The notes under the pieces are model-generated. The model had not been told where the DNA came from. It did not search any database and worked only from the letters and a program-made list of their open reading frames with translations. Shown here piece after piece: positions 52,862-61,540 of a DNA stretch of 64,000 bases. The DNA is taken from NCBI GenBank assembly GCA_009379955.1, contig WHST01000004.1:48607-112606 (forward strand), given 5' to 3'. The number at the start of each line of letters is the position of its first letter. The stretch's first letter is position 1. The position numbers were made by a program, and so were the translations under genes. The DNA comes from Streptosporangiales bacterium. GTDB lineage: Bacteria > Actinomycetota > Actinomycetes > Streptosporangiales > WHST01.

Positions 52862-53908
52862 ATGCGCGTACTCGTGACCGGCGGTGCCGGGTTCGTCGGC
52901 TCGCACGTCGTGGAGGCGTTGCTCGCGGAGGACCACGAGGTTCGGGTGCTCGACCTGTGCGACGCCCGCTCGCCGAGCCTCGACCATGTCCGGGGAGACG
53001 TCCGCGACGGCGCGGTCGTGGCCCGCGCACTTGCCGGCGTCGACGCGATCTGCCACCAGGCGGCGATGGTCGGGCTCGGCGCCGACCTCGTCGCGGACCT
53101 GCCGGCGTACGTCGGATGCAACGACCTCGGCACGGCCGTCGTGCTCGCCCAAGCGGCGGAGCGCGGCGTCGGGCACGTCGTGCTGGCGTCGAGCATGGTG
53201 GTGTACGGCGAGGGCGGCTACGCCTGTGCCGAGCACGGGGTCGTGCGCCCGCTGCCCCGTGAGGCGGCCGACCTGGCCGCCGGCCGGTTCGAGCCGCGCT
53301 GCCCGAGCTGCGGCGCCGGGCTCGTCACACGGCGGGTCACCGAGGACGAGCCGCTCGACCCGCGCAACGTGTATGCGGCGACGAAGGTCGCGCAGGAGCA
53401 CCTCGCGGCGGTATGGGCACGCGAGACCGGCGGGTCGGCGATCGCGTTGCGGTACCACAACGTCTACGGGCCGCGGATGCCCAGGGACACGCCGTACGCG
53501 GGGGTCGCGAGCATCTTCGGGTCTGCGCTGCGGCGCGGCGAGGCGCCGCGGGTCTTCGAGGACGGCGGTCAGCTGCGCGACTTCGTGCACGTCCGCGACG
53601 TGGCGGCGGCGAACGTCGGGGCGGCGACGGCGACCGCCGCGCCCGGGACGCTGCGTGCGTACAACGTCGCCAGCGGCGAGCCGCACACGGTCGGCGACCT
53701 GGCCGCCGCGCTCGCCGAGGCGCACCGGGGTCCCGCGCCCGTGGTCACCGGCGAGTACCGGCTGGGGGACGTCAGGCACGTCGTCGCGTCCCCGGCCCTG
53801 ATCGCCGACGAGCTCGCCCACGTCTCAACCGTCCGCTTCGCCGACGGCGTCGCCGAGTTCGCCCAGCTCGCCGAGTTGTCAGAGCCTCCGCAGGTCATGG
53901 CGCGCTGA
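52862..53908 (+). CDS. NAD-dependent epimerase/dehydratase (extended SDR)
   Basis: A 348-residue extended short-chain dehydrogenase acting on nucleotide sugars. The Rossmann motif VTGGAGFVGSHVVEALL is at residues 4-20, catalytic YAATKVAQE near 165, and NVYGPRMP in the substrate loop. An insertion at ~140-155 reads CPSCGAGLVTRR, a CxxC pair resembling half a zinc ribbon; such an insert occurs in some actinobacterial members, and its role is unknown. It diverges from the GT2/GT-C pair and probably supplies their sugar donor. The start is leaderless. Confidence 0.9.
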   Translation: MRVLVTGGAGFVGSHVVEALLAEDHEVRVLDLCDARSPSLDHVRGDVRDGAVVARALAGVDAICHQAAMVGLGADLVADLPAYVGCNDLGTAVVLAQAAERGVGHVVLASSMVVYGEGGYACAEHGVVRPLPREAADLAAGRFEPRCPSCGAGLVTRRVTEDEPLDPRNVYAATKVAQEHLAAVWARETGGSAIALRYHNVYGPRMPRDTPYAGVASIFGSALRRGEAPRVFEDGGQLRDFVHVRDVAAANVGAATATAAPGTLRAYNVASGEPHTVGDLAAALAEAHRGPAPVVTGEYRLGDVRHVVASPALIADELAHVSTVRFADGVAEFAQLAELSEPPQVMAR

Positions 53909-53920
53909 GGTTCGGACAGG

Positions 53921-55042
53921 TCAGCCGAGGGGGAGCCGCACGACGAAGCGGCAGCCGGGTCCGCTGTTGGTCACGCCGATCTCGCCCGCGTGGGCCTCGA
54001 CGATGCCGCGCGCGATCGCGAGACCGAGACCGCCGCCGCCGGACGACGTCGGCGTGCGCGCCGCCTCGCCGCGGAACGCCACGTCGAACACGTGCGGCAG
54101 GTCGGTCTCGGGGATGCCGCCGCACGCGTCGCTCACGGCGAGGTTCGCCGCGCCCTCGGCGAGGTCGGCGGTGACCTCGATGGTGCCGTCGGACGGCGTG
54201 TGCCTGATCGCGTTGACGAGCAGGTTGCGCAGCACCCGGCCCATGCCGTCGGCGTCCACGCGCACGGGAACCGCGGACGTCGTGCCGCCGAGGACGTGCA
54301 CACCCTTGGCGTCGGCGACCGGCGCGACGCTCGCCACGGCCTCGGCGACGAGGTCGGCGAGCCCGACCCGCTGCAGGCTGAGCCGAAGCGCCCCCGAATG
54401 GATGCGGGACAGCTCGAAGAGGTCGTCGACCATGCCGGAGAGCCGGTCGGTCTCCTCACGGATCTGGGTGTGGTAGCGCCGCGTCGTGTCGGCATCGCTC
54501 ACGATGCCGTCCTCGAGCGCCTCGGCCATGGCCCTGATGCCGGCGAGCGGTGTGCGGAGGTCGTGCGACATCCAGGCGACGAGGTTGCGGCGGCTCGCCT
54601 CGAGCGCCGCCTCCCGCTGCCGTGCGCGGATCAGCTTCTCGTCGGTGACCTGGAGCTGCCGCGAGACGAGGTCGAGCTCGGCGGGCAGGTCGGCGGGCGG
54701 TGCGTACCCGGAGCCGACGACCTGTGCGGCCGACGCGAGTGATCCGGTGCTCGCGGCGACCCGCCGACCGAGCAGCCACGCGGCCGCGACGCCCGCGAGC
54801 GCGGCGACCCCGAGCACCACCATGACGACGGTGAAGTCGTGCGCGTCGATGAGCATCGCCTGCACGACGACCACGACGCCGGCGAGTGTGGCGAGGACGG
54901 ACGCCGCCGCGACGATCGTCTGCAGCAGCCGCAGCGAGCGGCGGCGCATGAGGTGCAGCAACAGGCCGCCGATCCCCGCGACGAGCGCGGTCGCCGGCAC
55001 GGCGTACGCGACGACCAGCAGGAGGTCCTTGACGGGCAGCAT
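53921..55042 (-). CDS. Sensor histidine kinase
   Basis: A 373-residue membrane kinase. It has three to four membrane segments in the first ~95 residues, a short HAMP-like linker, then the dimerisation helix with phospho-acceptor His in AWMSHDLRTPLAGIRAMAEA (~155). The ATPase domain has N box NLLVNAIRHTP, G1 DACGGIPE and G2 GGGGLGLAIARG. No large external sensor, so it likely senses a membrane signal. The ATG overlaps the stop of the response regulator gene (TGATG geometry, 55042). It converges with the epimerase gene. Confidence 0.95.
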   Translation of the reverse strand: MLPVKDLLLVVAYAVPATALVAGIGGLLLHLMRRRSLRLLQTIVAAASVLATLAGVVVVVQAMLIDAHDFTVVMVVLGVAALAGVAAAWLLGRRVAASTGSLASAAQVVGSGYAPPADLPAELDLVSRQLQVTDEKLIRARQREAALEASRRNLVAWMSHDLRTPLAGIRAMAEALEDGIVSDADTTRRYHTQIREETDRLSGMVDDLFELSRIHSGALRLSLQRVGLADLVAEAVASVAPVADAKGVHVLGGTTSAVPVRVDADGMGRVLRNLLVNAIRHTPSDGTIEVTADLAEGAANLAVSDACGGIPETDLPHVFDVAFRGEAARTPTSSGGGGLGLAIARGIVEAHAGEIGVTNSGPGCRFVVRLPLG

Positions 55043-55764
55043 CAGTCCTCACCGACCGGCTCGTAGCGGTAGCCGACGCCCCACACGGTCACGATGCGCG
55101 CCGGCGTGGTCGGGTCGGCCTCGATCTTCTCGCGCAGCCGGCGGACGTGCACGGTCACCGTGGAGTGGTCGCCGAACGACCAGCCCCACACCTGTTCGAG
55201 CAGGTCGGCCCTGGTGAACGCGCGCCGCGGGTGCCTGACCAGGTGGACGAGCAGGTCGAACTCGCGGGACGTCAGCGTCAACGTCTCGTCGCGCAGACGT
55301 GCCTCGTGGGCGCCGACGTCGACGACGAGGTCGTGATCGCGCAGCACGTCGGCCGGGCTCGGCGCGGTGGCCGCGCGCGACCTCCGGAGCACCGACTGCA
55401 CCCGCAGGACGAGCTCGCGTGCGCTGAACGGCTTGGTGACGTAGTCGTCGGCGCCGAGCTCGAGACCGGTGACGCGGTCGGTCTCGTCGCCCCGTGCGGT
55501 GAGCATGATGATCGGCACCGGTGTGCTCTGCCGCAGTCGCCTGCACACCTCGTACCCGTCGATGCCCGGCAGCATCAGGTCGAGCACCACCAGGTCGGGC
55601 GGCCGCGCATCGGCGAGGCCCAGGGCCTGCGCGCCGTCCCTGGCCCGGTCGACCGTGTGCCCGTTCTTCTCCAGGTACCGCGTGACGACCTCGGCCACCG
55701 TCGGGTCGTCGTCGACCACGAGGATCCGTCCTGGCCGCTCGTGCACCGGGTGTGGAGGAGTCAC
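55042..55764 (-). CDS. OmpR/PhoB-family response regulator
   Basis: A 240-residue regulator. The receiver domain has acidic pocket VVDDDP, phospho-acceptor Asp in VVLDLMLPGIDG (~61), conserved Thr in MLTARGD and Lys in TKPFSARELV. A C-terminal winged helix (LTSREFDLLVHLVRHP, VTVHVRRLREKIE, VWGVGYRY) binds DNA. GTG 55764 is chosen because it forms a GTGA overlap with the stop of the upstream membrane-protein gene; the open frame to 56805 is a shadow. Partner kinase is encoded immediately downstream. Confidence 0.94.
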   Translation of the reverse strand: MTPPHPVHERPGRILVVDDDPTVAEVVTRYLEKNGHTVDRARDGAQALGLADARPPDLVVLDLMLPGIDGYEVCRRLRQSTPVPIIMLTARGDETDRVTGLELGADDYVTKPFSARELVLRVQSVLRRSRAATAPSPADVLRDHDLVVDVGAHEARLRDETLTLTSREFDLLVHLVRHPRRAFTRADLLEQVWGWSFGDHSTVTVHVRRLREKIEADPTTPARIVTVWGVGYRYEPVGED

Positions 55765-57086
55765 CACAGCAGCTTCACCGCCCCCTGCACGAGTAGGGCC
55801 GTCGTGACCTGCACGGCCAGCCAACGGCGCACATGTCCCGACGGTAGCGCGGTCGCGGCCAGCATCAGCCACGGCGCGAACGGCAACCAGATCCGCTCGA
55901 CCTCTCCTCGCGTGACGCCGGACAGGTCGAGCACCACGACGGCGAGCACGACGCTGCCGAGCAGCAGCCACCGCCGCCGACCGCGAGAGGCGACGAGCCC
56001 GGCAGCCGTGGCGGGGCCGGTGAGGACGGCGAGGAGCGCGAGGTTGGCCACGAGCACGTAGCCGTACGGCCGCTTCGAGCCGGACCCGGCCGCCCACCGC
56101 TCGTGCGTTGCGGCCACGCCGTCCGGCCACCAGAACCCACCGGCCGTGAACGCGCCGACGACCAGTGCCGCACCCGCGAGCGCGCCGGCGACGGCGCGAG
56201 CCGACGGCCGCGAGACGACGACGGCGACCGCGATCGCGCCGATCGGCAGCAGCCCGTAGTTGAGGTACGCCGTCGCGCCGAGTGGCACGCCGGCGGCGAG
56301 ACCCAGCAGTGCGGAATCGCGTACCGACGCGATCGTGAGTAGCGCGACGCCCCACGCGGTGACGCCGAGGAACATCGCGTCCGCGCTGGTCGCCACGGTC
56401 AGGGCGTACGGGGCGAGTAGCAGGTACGGCGCGGCGGCACGCGCGGTCTCCTCCCCGACCAGGTGCCGCGCCGTCACGAGCACCGCCGCCGAGGCGGACG
56501 CCCCGAGCAGGATGCACAACGCGGCGGCGGACGGCGCGAGCGGCAGCCCGAGGGCGTGCGGCAGCCAGAACATCAGCACCGGCAGCGGCGGGTGACCGGC
56601 GACGTGGGTGGGGTACGAGCCGACGTTGCCCGCGAAGTGGCGCAGCCAGCCCAGCGGGTCGTCGCCGACCGCGGCGGCGACCCCCAGGTACTCGTTCTCG
56701 TGCAGCAGCGGCGTGACGAGTGCGGCCGGACCGCCGTCGGACGCGGCGAGCACGCACGCCCAGGCCGTGGCGCCGAGCCAGGTGAGCAGCAGCAGCCTGA
56801 CCCACCCCGCCGTGCGCGCCAGCCGTGGCGCGACCGCGATCGCGGCCGCCGCGAACGCCGCCGCGGGCAGCAGCTGCCAGGTCAGCGCCGCGGCACGCAA
56901 CTCGCCGTGGAACGGCGGGAACGCGCCTAGACGCAGCAGCCCCCGGTCGTGCAGGACGAGACCCACTGCGACGCTCGCGCCGACGAGCAGCAGCCAGCCG
57001 GCGACCGCGTACGCCGTCCGGCGACGGCCGCGGCGCGGGTCGGCGGTGGGCGACTGCCGGCTCCCGGGCAGCGTCGTGGTGGACAC
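55761..57086 (-). CDS. Multi-pass membrane protein (GT-C-like), first gene of two-component operon
   Basis: A 441-residue membrane protein with roughly 11 segments. After the first segment there is an external loop, and at ~155-170 the sequence GSYPTHVAGHPPLPVLMFWL, a His/Pro-rich loop like those of polyprenyl-sugar-dependent GT-C enzymes. No DxD is evident at the usual place. Co-translation with the response regulator (4-base GTGA overlap) and kinase suggests a role in the same envelope response. GTG 57086 follows TACGCT by 6 bases. Enzymatic function unproven. Confidence 0.75.
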   Translation of the reverse strand: MSTTTLPGSRQSPTADPRRGRRRTAYAVAGWLLLVGASVAVGLVLHDRGLLRLGAFPPFHGELRAAALTWQLLPAAAFAAAAIAVAPRLARTAGWVRLLLLTWLGATAWACVLAASDGGPAALVTPLLHENEYLGVAAAVGDDPLGWLRHFAGNVGSYPTHVAGHPPLPVLMFWLPHALGLPLAPSAAALCILLGASASAAVLVTARHLVGEETARAAAPYLLLAPYALTVATSADAMFLGVTAWGVALLTIASVRDSALLGLAAGVPLGATAYLNYGLLPIGAIAVAVVVSRPSARAVAGALAGAALVVGAFTAGGFWWPDGVAATHERWAAGSGSKRPYGYVLVANLALLAVLTGPATAAGLVASRGRRRWLLLGSVVLAVVVLDLSGVTRGEVERIWLPFAPWLMLAATALPSGHVRRWLAVQVTTALLVQGAVKLLW

Positions 57087-57092
57087 GGCCCG

Positions 57093-57098
57093 AGCGTA
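57093..57098 (-). promoter_or_regulatory. -10 element for membrane protein/two-component operon
   Basis: TACGCT on the minus strand, 6 bases before GTG 57086. Confidence 0.5.
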
Positions 57099-57171
57099 GG
57101 AGCCGGCGGCGGGTGGGAGCCGGCTGCGGACGCGGACGTCACCACCTCGTAAGACCTGCGGACGAAGGAGT

Positions 57172-57209
57172 GTCGGCGTCCGGTGCCACCCCGAGCACCG
57201 GACGCCGAC
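57172..57209 (-). terminator. Strong hairpin after the ABC exporter operon
   Basis: A perfect 15-bp stem (GTCGGCGTCCGGTGC and its complement) around the 8-base loop CACCCCGA, starting 15 bases past the stop of the FtsX-type gene. No U-tract follows; such I-shaped hairpins are common actinobacterial terminators. Confidence 0.7.
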
Positions 57210-57223
57210 CGGGCGGACCGCCC

Positions 57224-58705
57224 CTATTCGGTCCGCAGCTCCGCGACGTCGGTGCTCGACCGCAGGAAGAGCAGTCCGATCGCGGTGACCACGAGCACCG
57301 CGAGAACGCTACCGCCGGCGATGACGGCGAGGTCGGCCCACGGGATCGGCACGGTGAGCGTCACCGGGGGTGTGCAGTTCCCCGCGGCGTCGCAGAACTC
57401 GCCGCCGCGGACCTCGCGCCCGAGGGCCGAGAAGGCCATGACCGTGCCGGCGGCCGTGGCGAGCAGCACGGCGGGCACGAGCGGCGCGACGGTCTGCAGC
57501 AGCTGGGCACGGGCGAGCACGGGGCGCGGCGTGCCGCCCGCCACCAGGGCGGCGAGCGACCGTCGCCGCGTGACGAGCTGCTCGGCGAGCATCACCAGCA
57601 GGCTCGCCACGGCGACCGTGAGTGCGACCACGACCGCCAGCTGGATGAGGTCGAACGCCGTCTCGTAGAAGCTCGTGTCGCGCGGGAGGTACTCCTCGCC
57701 GGACATCTTGGTGAAGGCCCGGTCACTGAGGTCGTCGGCGCGGAACCCGGTCGCGAAGACACTGTGGACCGCCGCGGCACCGCTGCCGAACAGGGTGGTG
57801 ATCACGATGACGCCGAGGAGCCTGCTGCCCGCCCACGGGTCGGCCATCAGGCGGCGGCCGGCGAGCAACGCGGCCGGTCGCCGACCGACCCGGTGCAGCA
57901 GCCGGCCCAGCGTGTACGCGATCCAGCCGGTGCCGAGGGCGAGACCCAGCGCCACCAGCAGGGTGCACACGACACCCAGGCGGAGGAACAGCCGGCCGGA
58001 CTCCACGGCGTCCTGTGTCTGGAACACTCTGCCGGCGGCCGTGAAGGCCACCCAGCCCCCCAGGCCGACCACCACGAGCACGCCGGGCCAGGGCCGCACC
58101 TTCTTGTCGCGCGACCGGCGGACGACGCCGAACGGCGTGACCGACACCCGGCGCATCAGCAGCAACGACAGTGCGATCGCCAACACCGGGATCCCCACGA
58201 GGATCGCCACCATGACAGCGAGGGGCGGCAGCACGTCGGTGGGCAGCGGGCGCATTCCGCTCGGCCCCGGCGCGTCGAGGACGGCTCGCCCGGCGAAGTA
58301 GACGGCGGCGCCGAGGAGCGCGCCGAGCGCCGCCGCCACGCCGGTCTCGGTCGCCGCGATCCGCGCGGTCTGTGCGGGCGTCGCGCCGCCCATGCGGAAG
58401 GCGGCCAGCCGTCTGTCCCGGGCCGGCGCGCCGAGCCGGCTGCATTGCGCGACGAAGAACAGCACCGGGATCGTGGTGAGCACGAGCGCGACGGACGGGC
58501 CCGGACGCAGCCCGGGCTCGGCGAGCAGACCGTTGGTGTAGTACGCGTCGGGGTTGTCCCCACCGCCCGTAGGGATCGAGAGCACGGTCGCCACAGCCAG
58601 GAGACCGAGGGTCGCGGCGCCCGCGCCGAGTGCGGTGAGCAGGATCCGGACGCTGTCCGTTCGCGTCCCCGCGAGCGCGAACCGTACGGTGGTGAGCGCG
58701 GTCAT
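57224..58705 (-). CDS. FtsX-family ABC transporter permease
   Basis: A 493-residue permease with about ten membrane segments in two FtsX/MacB-like halves. Halves are marked by AAFRMGGATPAQTARIAATE (~85-104) and RRRSLAALVAGGTPRPVLAR (~385-404), the cytoplasmic loops that contact the ATPase. It probably exports or senses a peptide, lipid or antibiotic with the ATPase encoded just upstream (ATGA overlap at 58702-58705). A strong hairpin follows the gene. Regulated together with the PadR repressor. Confidence 0.88.
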   Translation of the reverse strand: MTALTTVRFALAGTRTDSVRILLTALGAGAATLGLLAVATVLSIPTGGGDNPDAYYTNGLLAEPGLRPGPSVALVLTTIPVLFFVAQCSRLGAPARDRRLAAFRMGGATPAQTARIAATETGVAAALGALLGAAVYFAGRAVLDAPGPSGMRPLPTDVLPPLAVMVAILVGIPVLAIALSLLLMRRVSVTPFGVVRRSRDKKVRPWPGVLVVVGLGGWVAFTAAGRVFQTQDAVESGRLFLRLGVVCTLLVALGLALGTGWIAYTLGRLLHRVGRRPAALLAGRRLMADPWAGSRLLGVIVITTLFGSGAAAVHSVFATGFRADDLSDRAFTKMSGEEYLPRDTSFYETAFDLIQLAVVVALTVAVASLLVMLAEQLVTRRRSLAALVAGGTPRPVLARAQLLQTVAPLVPAVLLATAAGTVMAFSALGREVRGGEFCDAAGNCTPPVTLTVPIPWADLAVIAGGSVLAVLVVTAIGLLFLRSSTDVAELRTE

Positions 58706-59445
58706 GACACATCCTGCACCGTACGCCGGGCGGTCGCGTGGGCGCCGACGGGCGACGACAGGCCGAGGCCCGACGTGTCGACCCGGCCGTCACTCAGCAC
58801 GACCTCGCGGTCGCCGTACGCCGCGACGCGCGTGTCGTGGGTGACGAGGACGATGGTGGTCTCCTGGTCGCGGGCGACGCGCAGCAGGTGCTCGAGCGCC
58901 TGCTCGCCCGCCAGGCTGTCGAGCGCCCCGGTCGGCTCGTCCGCGAACAGCACGCGCGGTTCGGTGACCAGTGCCCTGGCCATGGCGATGCGCTGCTGCT
59001 GGCCACCCGACACCGCGCCCGGCCGGGAGTCGGCGAGGTCGCCGACCCCGAACCTGTCGAGCCACTGCCGGGCGGTCGTGCGCGCCGGCCCGCGGCGCAC
59101 ACCGGACAGCAGGAGCGGGAGCGCGACGTTCTCGGCGGCGGTGAGCTCGGCGACGAGCTGGCCGAACTGGAAGACGACGCCGAAGTCCGTGCGCCGCATC
59201 CGCGTCAGGTCGCGCTCGCTCCTGGTGTCGATGCGTTCGCCGCGGTACCAGACCTCGCCCGCGTCGGGACGCAGGATGCCGGCGAGGCAATGCAGCAGTG
59301 TCGACTTCCCGCAGCCGCTCGGTCCGGTCACCGCGACGATCTCGCCCGGCTGGATCGCGAGCGAGACGCCGCGGAGCGCGGGTGTGGGGCCGTACGACCG
59401 GACGACGCCTCGGGCGGCGAGCACCGGTTCCTGTGGTTCAGTCAT
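58702..59445 (-). CDS. ABC transporter ATP-binding protein (LolD/MacB type)
   Basis: A 247-residue ATPase. Walker A TGPSGCGKSTLLHCLAG (~38), Q-loop VFQFGQLV, signature VSGGQQQRIAMARAL, Walker B RVLFADEPTGALDS and H-loop LVTHDTRVA are complete. The FADEPTGALDS form is typical of ATPases that work with FtsX-like permeases. Its ATG overlaps the PadR gene by 8 bases and its stop overlaps the permease start, so the three form one tightly coupled operon. Confidence 0.94.
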   Translation of the reverse strand: MTEPQEPVLAARGVVRSYGPTPALRGVSLAIQPGEIVAVTGPSGCGKSTLLHCLAGILRPDAGEVWYRGERIDTRSERDLTRMRRTDFGVVFQFGQLVAELTAAENVALPLLLSGVRRGPARTTARQWLDRFGVGDLADSRPGAVSGGQQQRIAMARALVTEPRVLFADEPTGALDSLAGEQALEHLLRVARDQETTIVLVTHDTRVAAYGDREVVLSDGRVDTSGLGLSSPVGAHATARRTVQDVS

Positions 59446-60031
59446 CGTCTACTCCGGCGGTGGTGGGTTCGAGCACGCGTACGTCGTCGTGGCCGCGAAC
59501 GGTGGTGCGCAGCTCGGCGAGGCGGTCGAGGGTGGTGCGCATCCAGCGCAGGTCGGCGTCGAGGTGGGCGAGGGCGTAGTCGGCCGCGACGACGTCGGCG
59601 AGGCCGGATCCCGGTTCGGTCTTGACCGCGGTGAGCTCGCGCATCCTCCCGGTGTGCGCGTCGCGTTGCGCGGTCAGGTAGTCGCGGGCCGCCGCCTCGT
59701 CCGGCTGGGCGAGCAGCGCGACGATCACCTTCACGAAGAGGGTGTCGGAGACGTACGGCGCCGGCGCCTCGACGCGACCGAGCCAGGCGGCCAGCTCGGC
59801 GCGGCCCCTGTCGGTGAGCTCGTACGACGTGCGCTCCGGGCCGCCGTCGCGGCTCTGGCCGGCCTCGGCGACGAGCCCGTCGCGGGTGAGCCGGCCGAGC
59901 GTGGCGTAGACCTGCCCGAACGCCAGCGGCCGGGACCTGGGCAGGTGCCCGTCGTGCCCGCGCTTGAGCCCGTAGCCGTGCTGCCGGCCGTCGCGGGCCA
60001 GCAGACCGAGGAGCACATGAGCAGTGGACAC
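59438..60031 (-). CDS. PadR family transcriptional regulator
   Basis: A 197-residue repressor. The N-terminal winged helix STAHVLLGLLARDGRQHGYG, then FGQVYATLGRLTRDGLV and wing PERTSYELTDRGRAELAAW, covers ~1-85; a C-terminal helical dimerisation domain follows (PADR1_C-like). GTG 60031 is preferred: it gives the usual family N-terminus and lies 6 bases after the -10 of a TTGACA promoter. GTG 60046 lies inside that -10 region. The operator palindrome at 60034-60062 covers this promoter, so it represses its own operon; it encodes control of the downstream ABC exporter. Confidence 0.92.
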   Translation of the reverse strand: MSTAHVLLGLLARDGRQHGYGLKRGHDGHLPRSRPLAFGQVYATLGRLTRDGLVAEAGQSRDGGPERTSYELTDRGRAELAAWLGRVEAPAPYVSDTLFVKVIVALLAQPDEAAARDYLTAQRDAHTGRMRELTAVKTEPGSGLADVVAADYALAHLDADLRWMRTTLDRLAELRTTVRGHDDVRVLEPTTAGVDDD

Positions 60032-60033
60032 AC

Positions 60034-60062
60034 CACTACTATTCACTGAGTGAATAGTAGTG
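60034..60062. promoter_or_regulatory. Perfect 29-bp palindrome, PadR operator
   Basis: CACTACTATTCACT, one central G at 60048, and the exact reverse complement AGTGAATAGTAGTG. It covers the -10 and spacer of the padR promoter, touches the -35, and ends 2 bases from the chosen GTG. PadR proteins bind two-fold symmetric sites of this kind. Confidence 0.85.
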
Positions 60063-60066
60063 TCAA
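60038..60066 (-). promoter_or_regulatory. Promoter of PadR-ABC operon
   Basis: On the minus strand, TTGACA (60061-60066), 17-base spacer, AATAGT (60038-60043), then 6 bases to GTG 60031. A perfect -35 with optimal spacing and leaderless distance. Confidence 0.65.
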
Positions 60067-60230
60067 CCCCCGACCGTCACGAGCTCGTAAGGATCGCGGG
60101 CCGGGCGCGCGCCTACGTTCGTGACTGTGTTTCCCGCCGCTCTCCTCCGCTCCGCTCCTCGCTCACGCCCTGTCGGCACGCAACCTGCGGCAGTCGCTCT
60201 CGCTGCGATGCTCACTCCGGAGGGCGGCTT

Positions 60231-60881
60231 GTGACTGTGATCGACGTCGTGCTGCCGTGCCTGGACGAGGCGGACGCCCTGCCGTGGGTGCTCGAGCGGG
60301 TGCCGCCCGGGTACCGCGCGGTGGTGGCCGACAACGGGTCGACCGACGGCTCGGCCGAGGTCGCCCGCGGGTACGGCGCCCGGGTGGTGGACGTCGCCGA
60401 GCGCGGGTTCGGCGCCGCGTGCCACGCGGGTGTCGTCGCCGCTGGGACCGACGTCGTCTGCGTCATGGACGCCGACGCGTCGTGCGACCCGGCCGAGCTC
60501 GACCGGGTCGCGGGTCCCGTCGTCCGCGGGACGGCCGACCTCGTGCTCGGCCGGCGGCGGGCGGAGCGCGGTGCCTTCCCCATGCATGCGCGGTTGGCCA
60601 ACGTGGCACTCGCCGCCGTCGTGTCCCGGGAGGCGGGCGTACGCCTGCACGACCTCGGTCCGATGCGGGCGTTCCGGCGCGAGGCGCTGCTGGCGCTCGA
60701 GCTCGCCGACCGCAGGTTCGGCTACCCGCTCGAGCTGGTCGTCCGCGCGGCGCGGGCGGGCTGGCGCATCGAGGAGGTGCCGGTCTCGTACCTGCGGCGG
60801 GCCGGCAGGTCGAAGGTGACCGGGACCGTCCGCGGGACGCTCCGCACCGTCCGTGACATGAGCCGGGTGCTCGCCTCGTGA
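60231..60881 (+). CDS. Family 2 glycosyltransferase (DPM-synthase-like)
   Basis: A 216-residue GT-A enzyme. VVLPCLDEADALPWVLERVP, VVADNGSTDGSAEVA and the metal-site VMDADASCD are present, and the C-terminal GYPLELVVRAARAGWRIEEV is typical of dolichyl/polyprenyl-phosphate sugar synthases without a membrane tail. GTG 60231 follows GGAGGG; an open frame from 60060 is unrelated. First of five genes joined by 4- to 28-base overlaps. The product may be a lipid-linked sugar, inferred only from family. Confidence 0.88.
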   Translation: MTVIDVVLPCLDEADALPWVLERVPPGYRAVVADNGSTDGSAEVARGYGARVVDVAERGFGAACHAGVVAAGTDVVCVMDADASCDPAELDRVAGPVVRGTADLVLGRRRAERGAFPMHARLANVALAAVVSREAGVRLHDLGPMRAFRREALLALELADRRFGYPLELVVRAARAGWRIEEVPVSYLRRAGRSKVTGTVRGTLRTVRDMSRVLAS

Positions 60882-61540
60882 CACCGCTCGGAGTGCAGAT
60901 CGTCGTGCTCGCCAAGCGCCCCGCACCCGGCCGGGTCAAGACCCGGCTGACCCCGCCGTTCACGCCGGACCAGGCCGCGGCGCTCGCGGCGGCGTCGCTG
61001 ACCGACACCCTCGACGCGGTCGGTGCGGCTCCGGTCGCGGCGCGCGCGCTCGCCTTCGACGAGGACCCCGACGGGTGGCTGCGCCCCGGGTACGACCTCG
61101 TCGAGCAGGTCGCCGGCGGGCTCGGCGACCGGTTGGCCGGGGCCGTCCGCGACGCGTACGCGCTGTGCGGGCTGCCCCTGCTCCTCGTCGGCATGGACAC
61201 CCCGCAGCTCACCCCGCGGCTGCTCGCCGCGGCCGCGCGGCGGCTGCTCGTCACCGGGGTCGACGCCGTGCTGGGCCCGGCGACCGACGGCGGCTACTGG
61301 GCGATCGGGTTTCGCACACCGCGCGACCACGCGTTCGCCGGGGTGCCGATGTCGACGCCGGCGACGTACCGCGCCCAACGGCGCCGGCTGTGGACGCTCG
61401 GACTGCGGGTCGACGAGCTGCACCCCCTCACCGACGTCGACGACGTGGCGACCGCGCGAGGGGTCGCCGCGTCGTCGCCGCACACGCGGTTCGCCCGCCT
61501 GCTCGCCGACCTCGATCCTGCTGAGGAGGGAGCGGCATGA
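60878..61540 (+). CDS. DUF2064/TIGR04282-type glycosyltransferase
   Basis: A 220-residue protein of the TIGR04282 family, nucleotide-sugar transferase-like proteins with a GT-A fold. VLAKRPAPGRVKTRLTPPFT at the N-terminus is the family signature (nucleotide loop), with LVGMDTPQLT as the DxD-like site and LGPATDGGYWAIGF. Members occur in arsenosugar and other small-molecule pathways. Start GTG overlaps the GT2 stop (GTGA), and its own stop overlaps the methyltransferase start (ATGA). Confidence 0.9.
   Translation: MTPLGVQIVVLAKRPAPGRVKTRLTPPFTPDQAAALAAASLTDTLDAVGAAPVAARALAFDEDPDGWLRPGYDLVEQVAGGLGDRLAGAVRDAYALCGLPLLLVGMDTPQLTPRLLAAAARRLLVTGVDAVLGPATDGGYWAIGFRTPRDHAFAGVPMSTPATYRAQRRRLWTLGLRVDELHPLTDVDDVATARGVAASSPHTRFARLLADLDPAEEGAA

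Noticed and set aside
56825..60049. 1074-residue open frame antisense to the ABC/PadR operon
   Set aside because: Crosses the terminator hairpin and three well-supported genes on the other strand; its composition is that of a GC-skew shadow.
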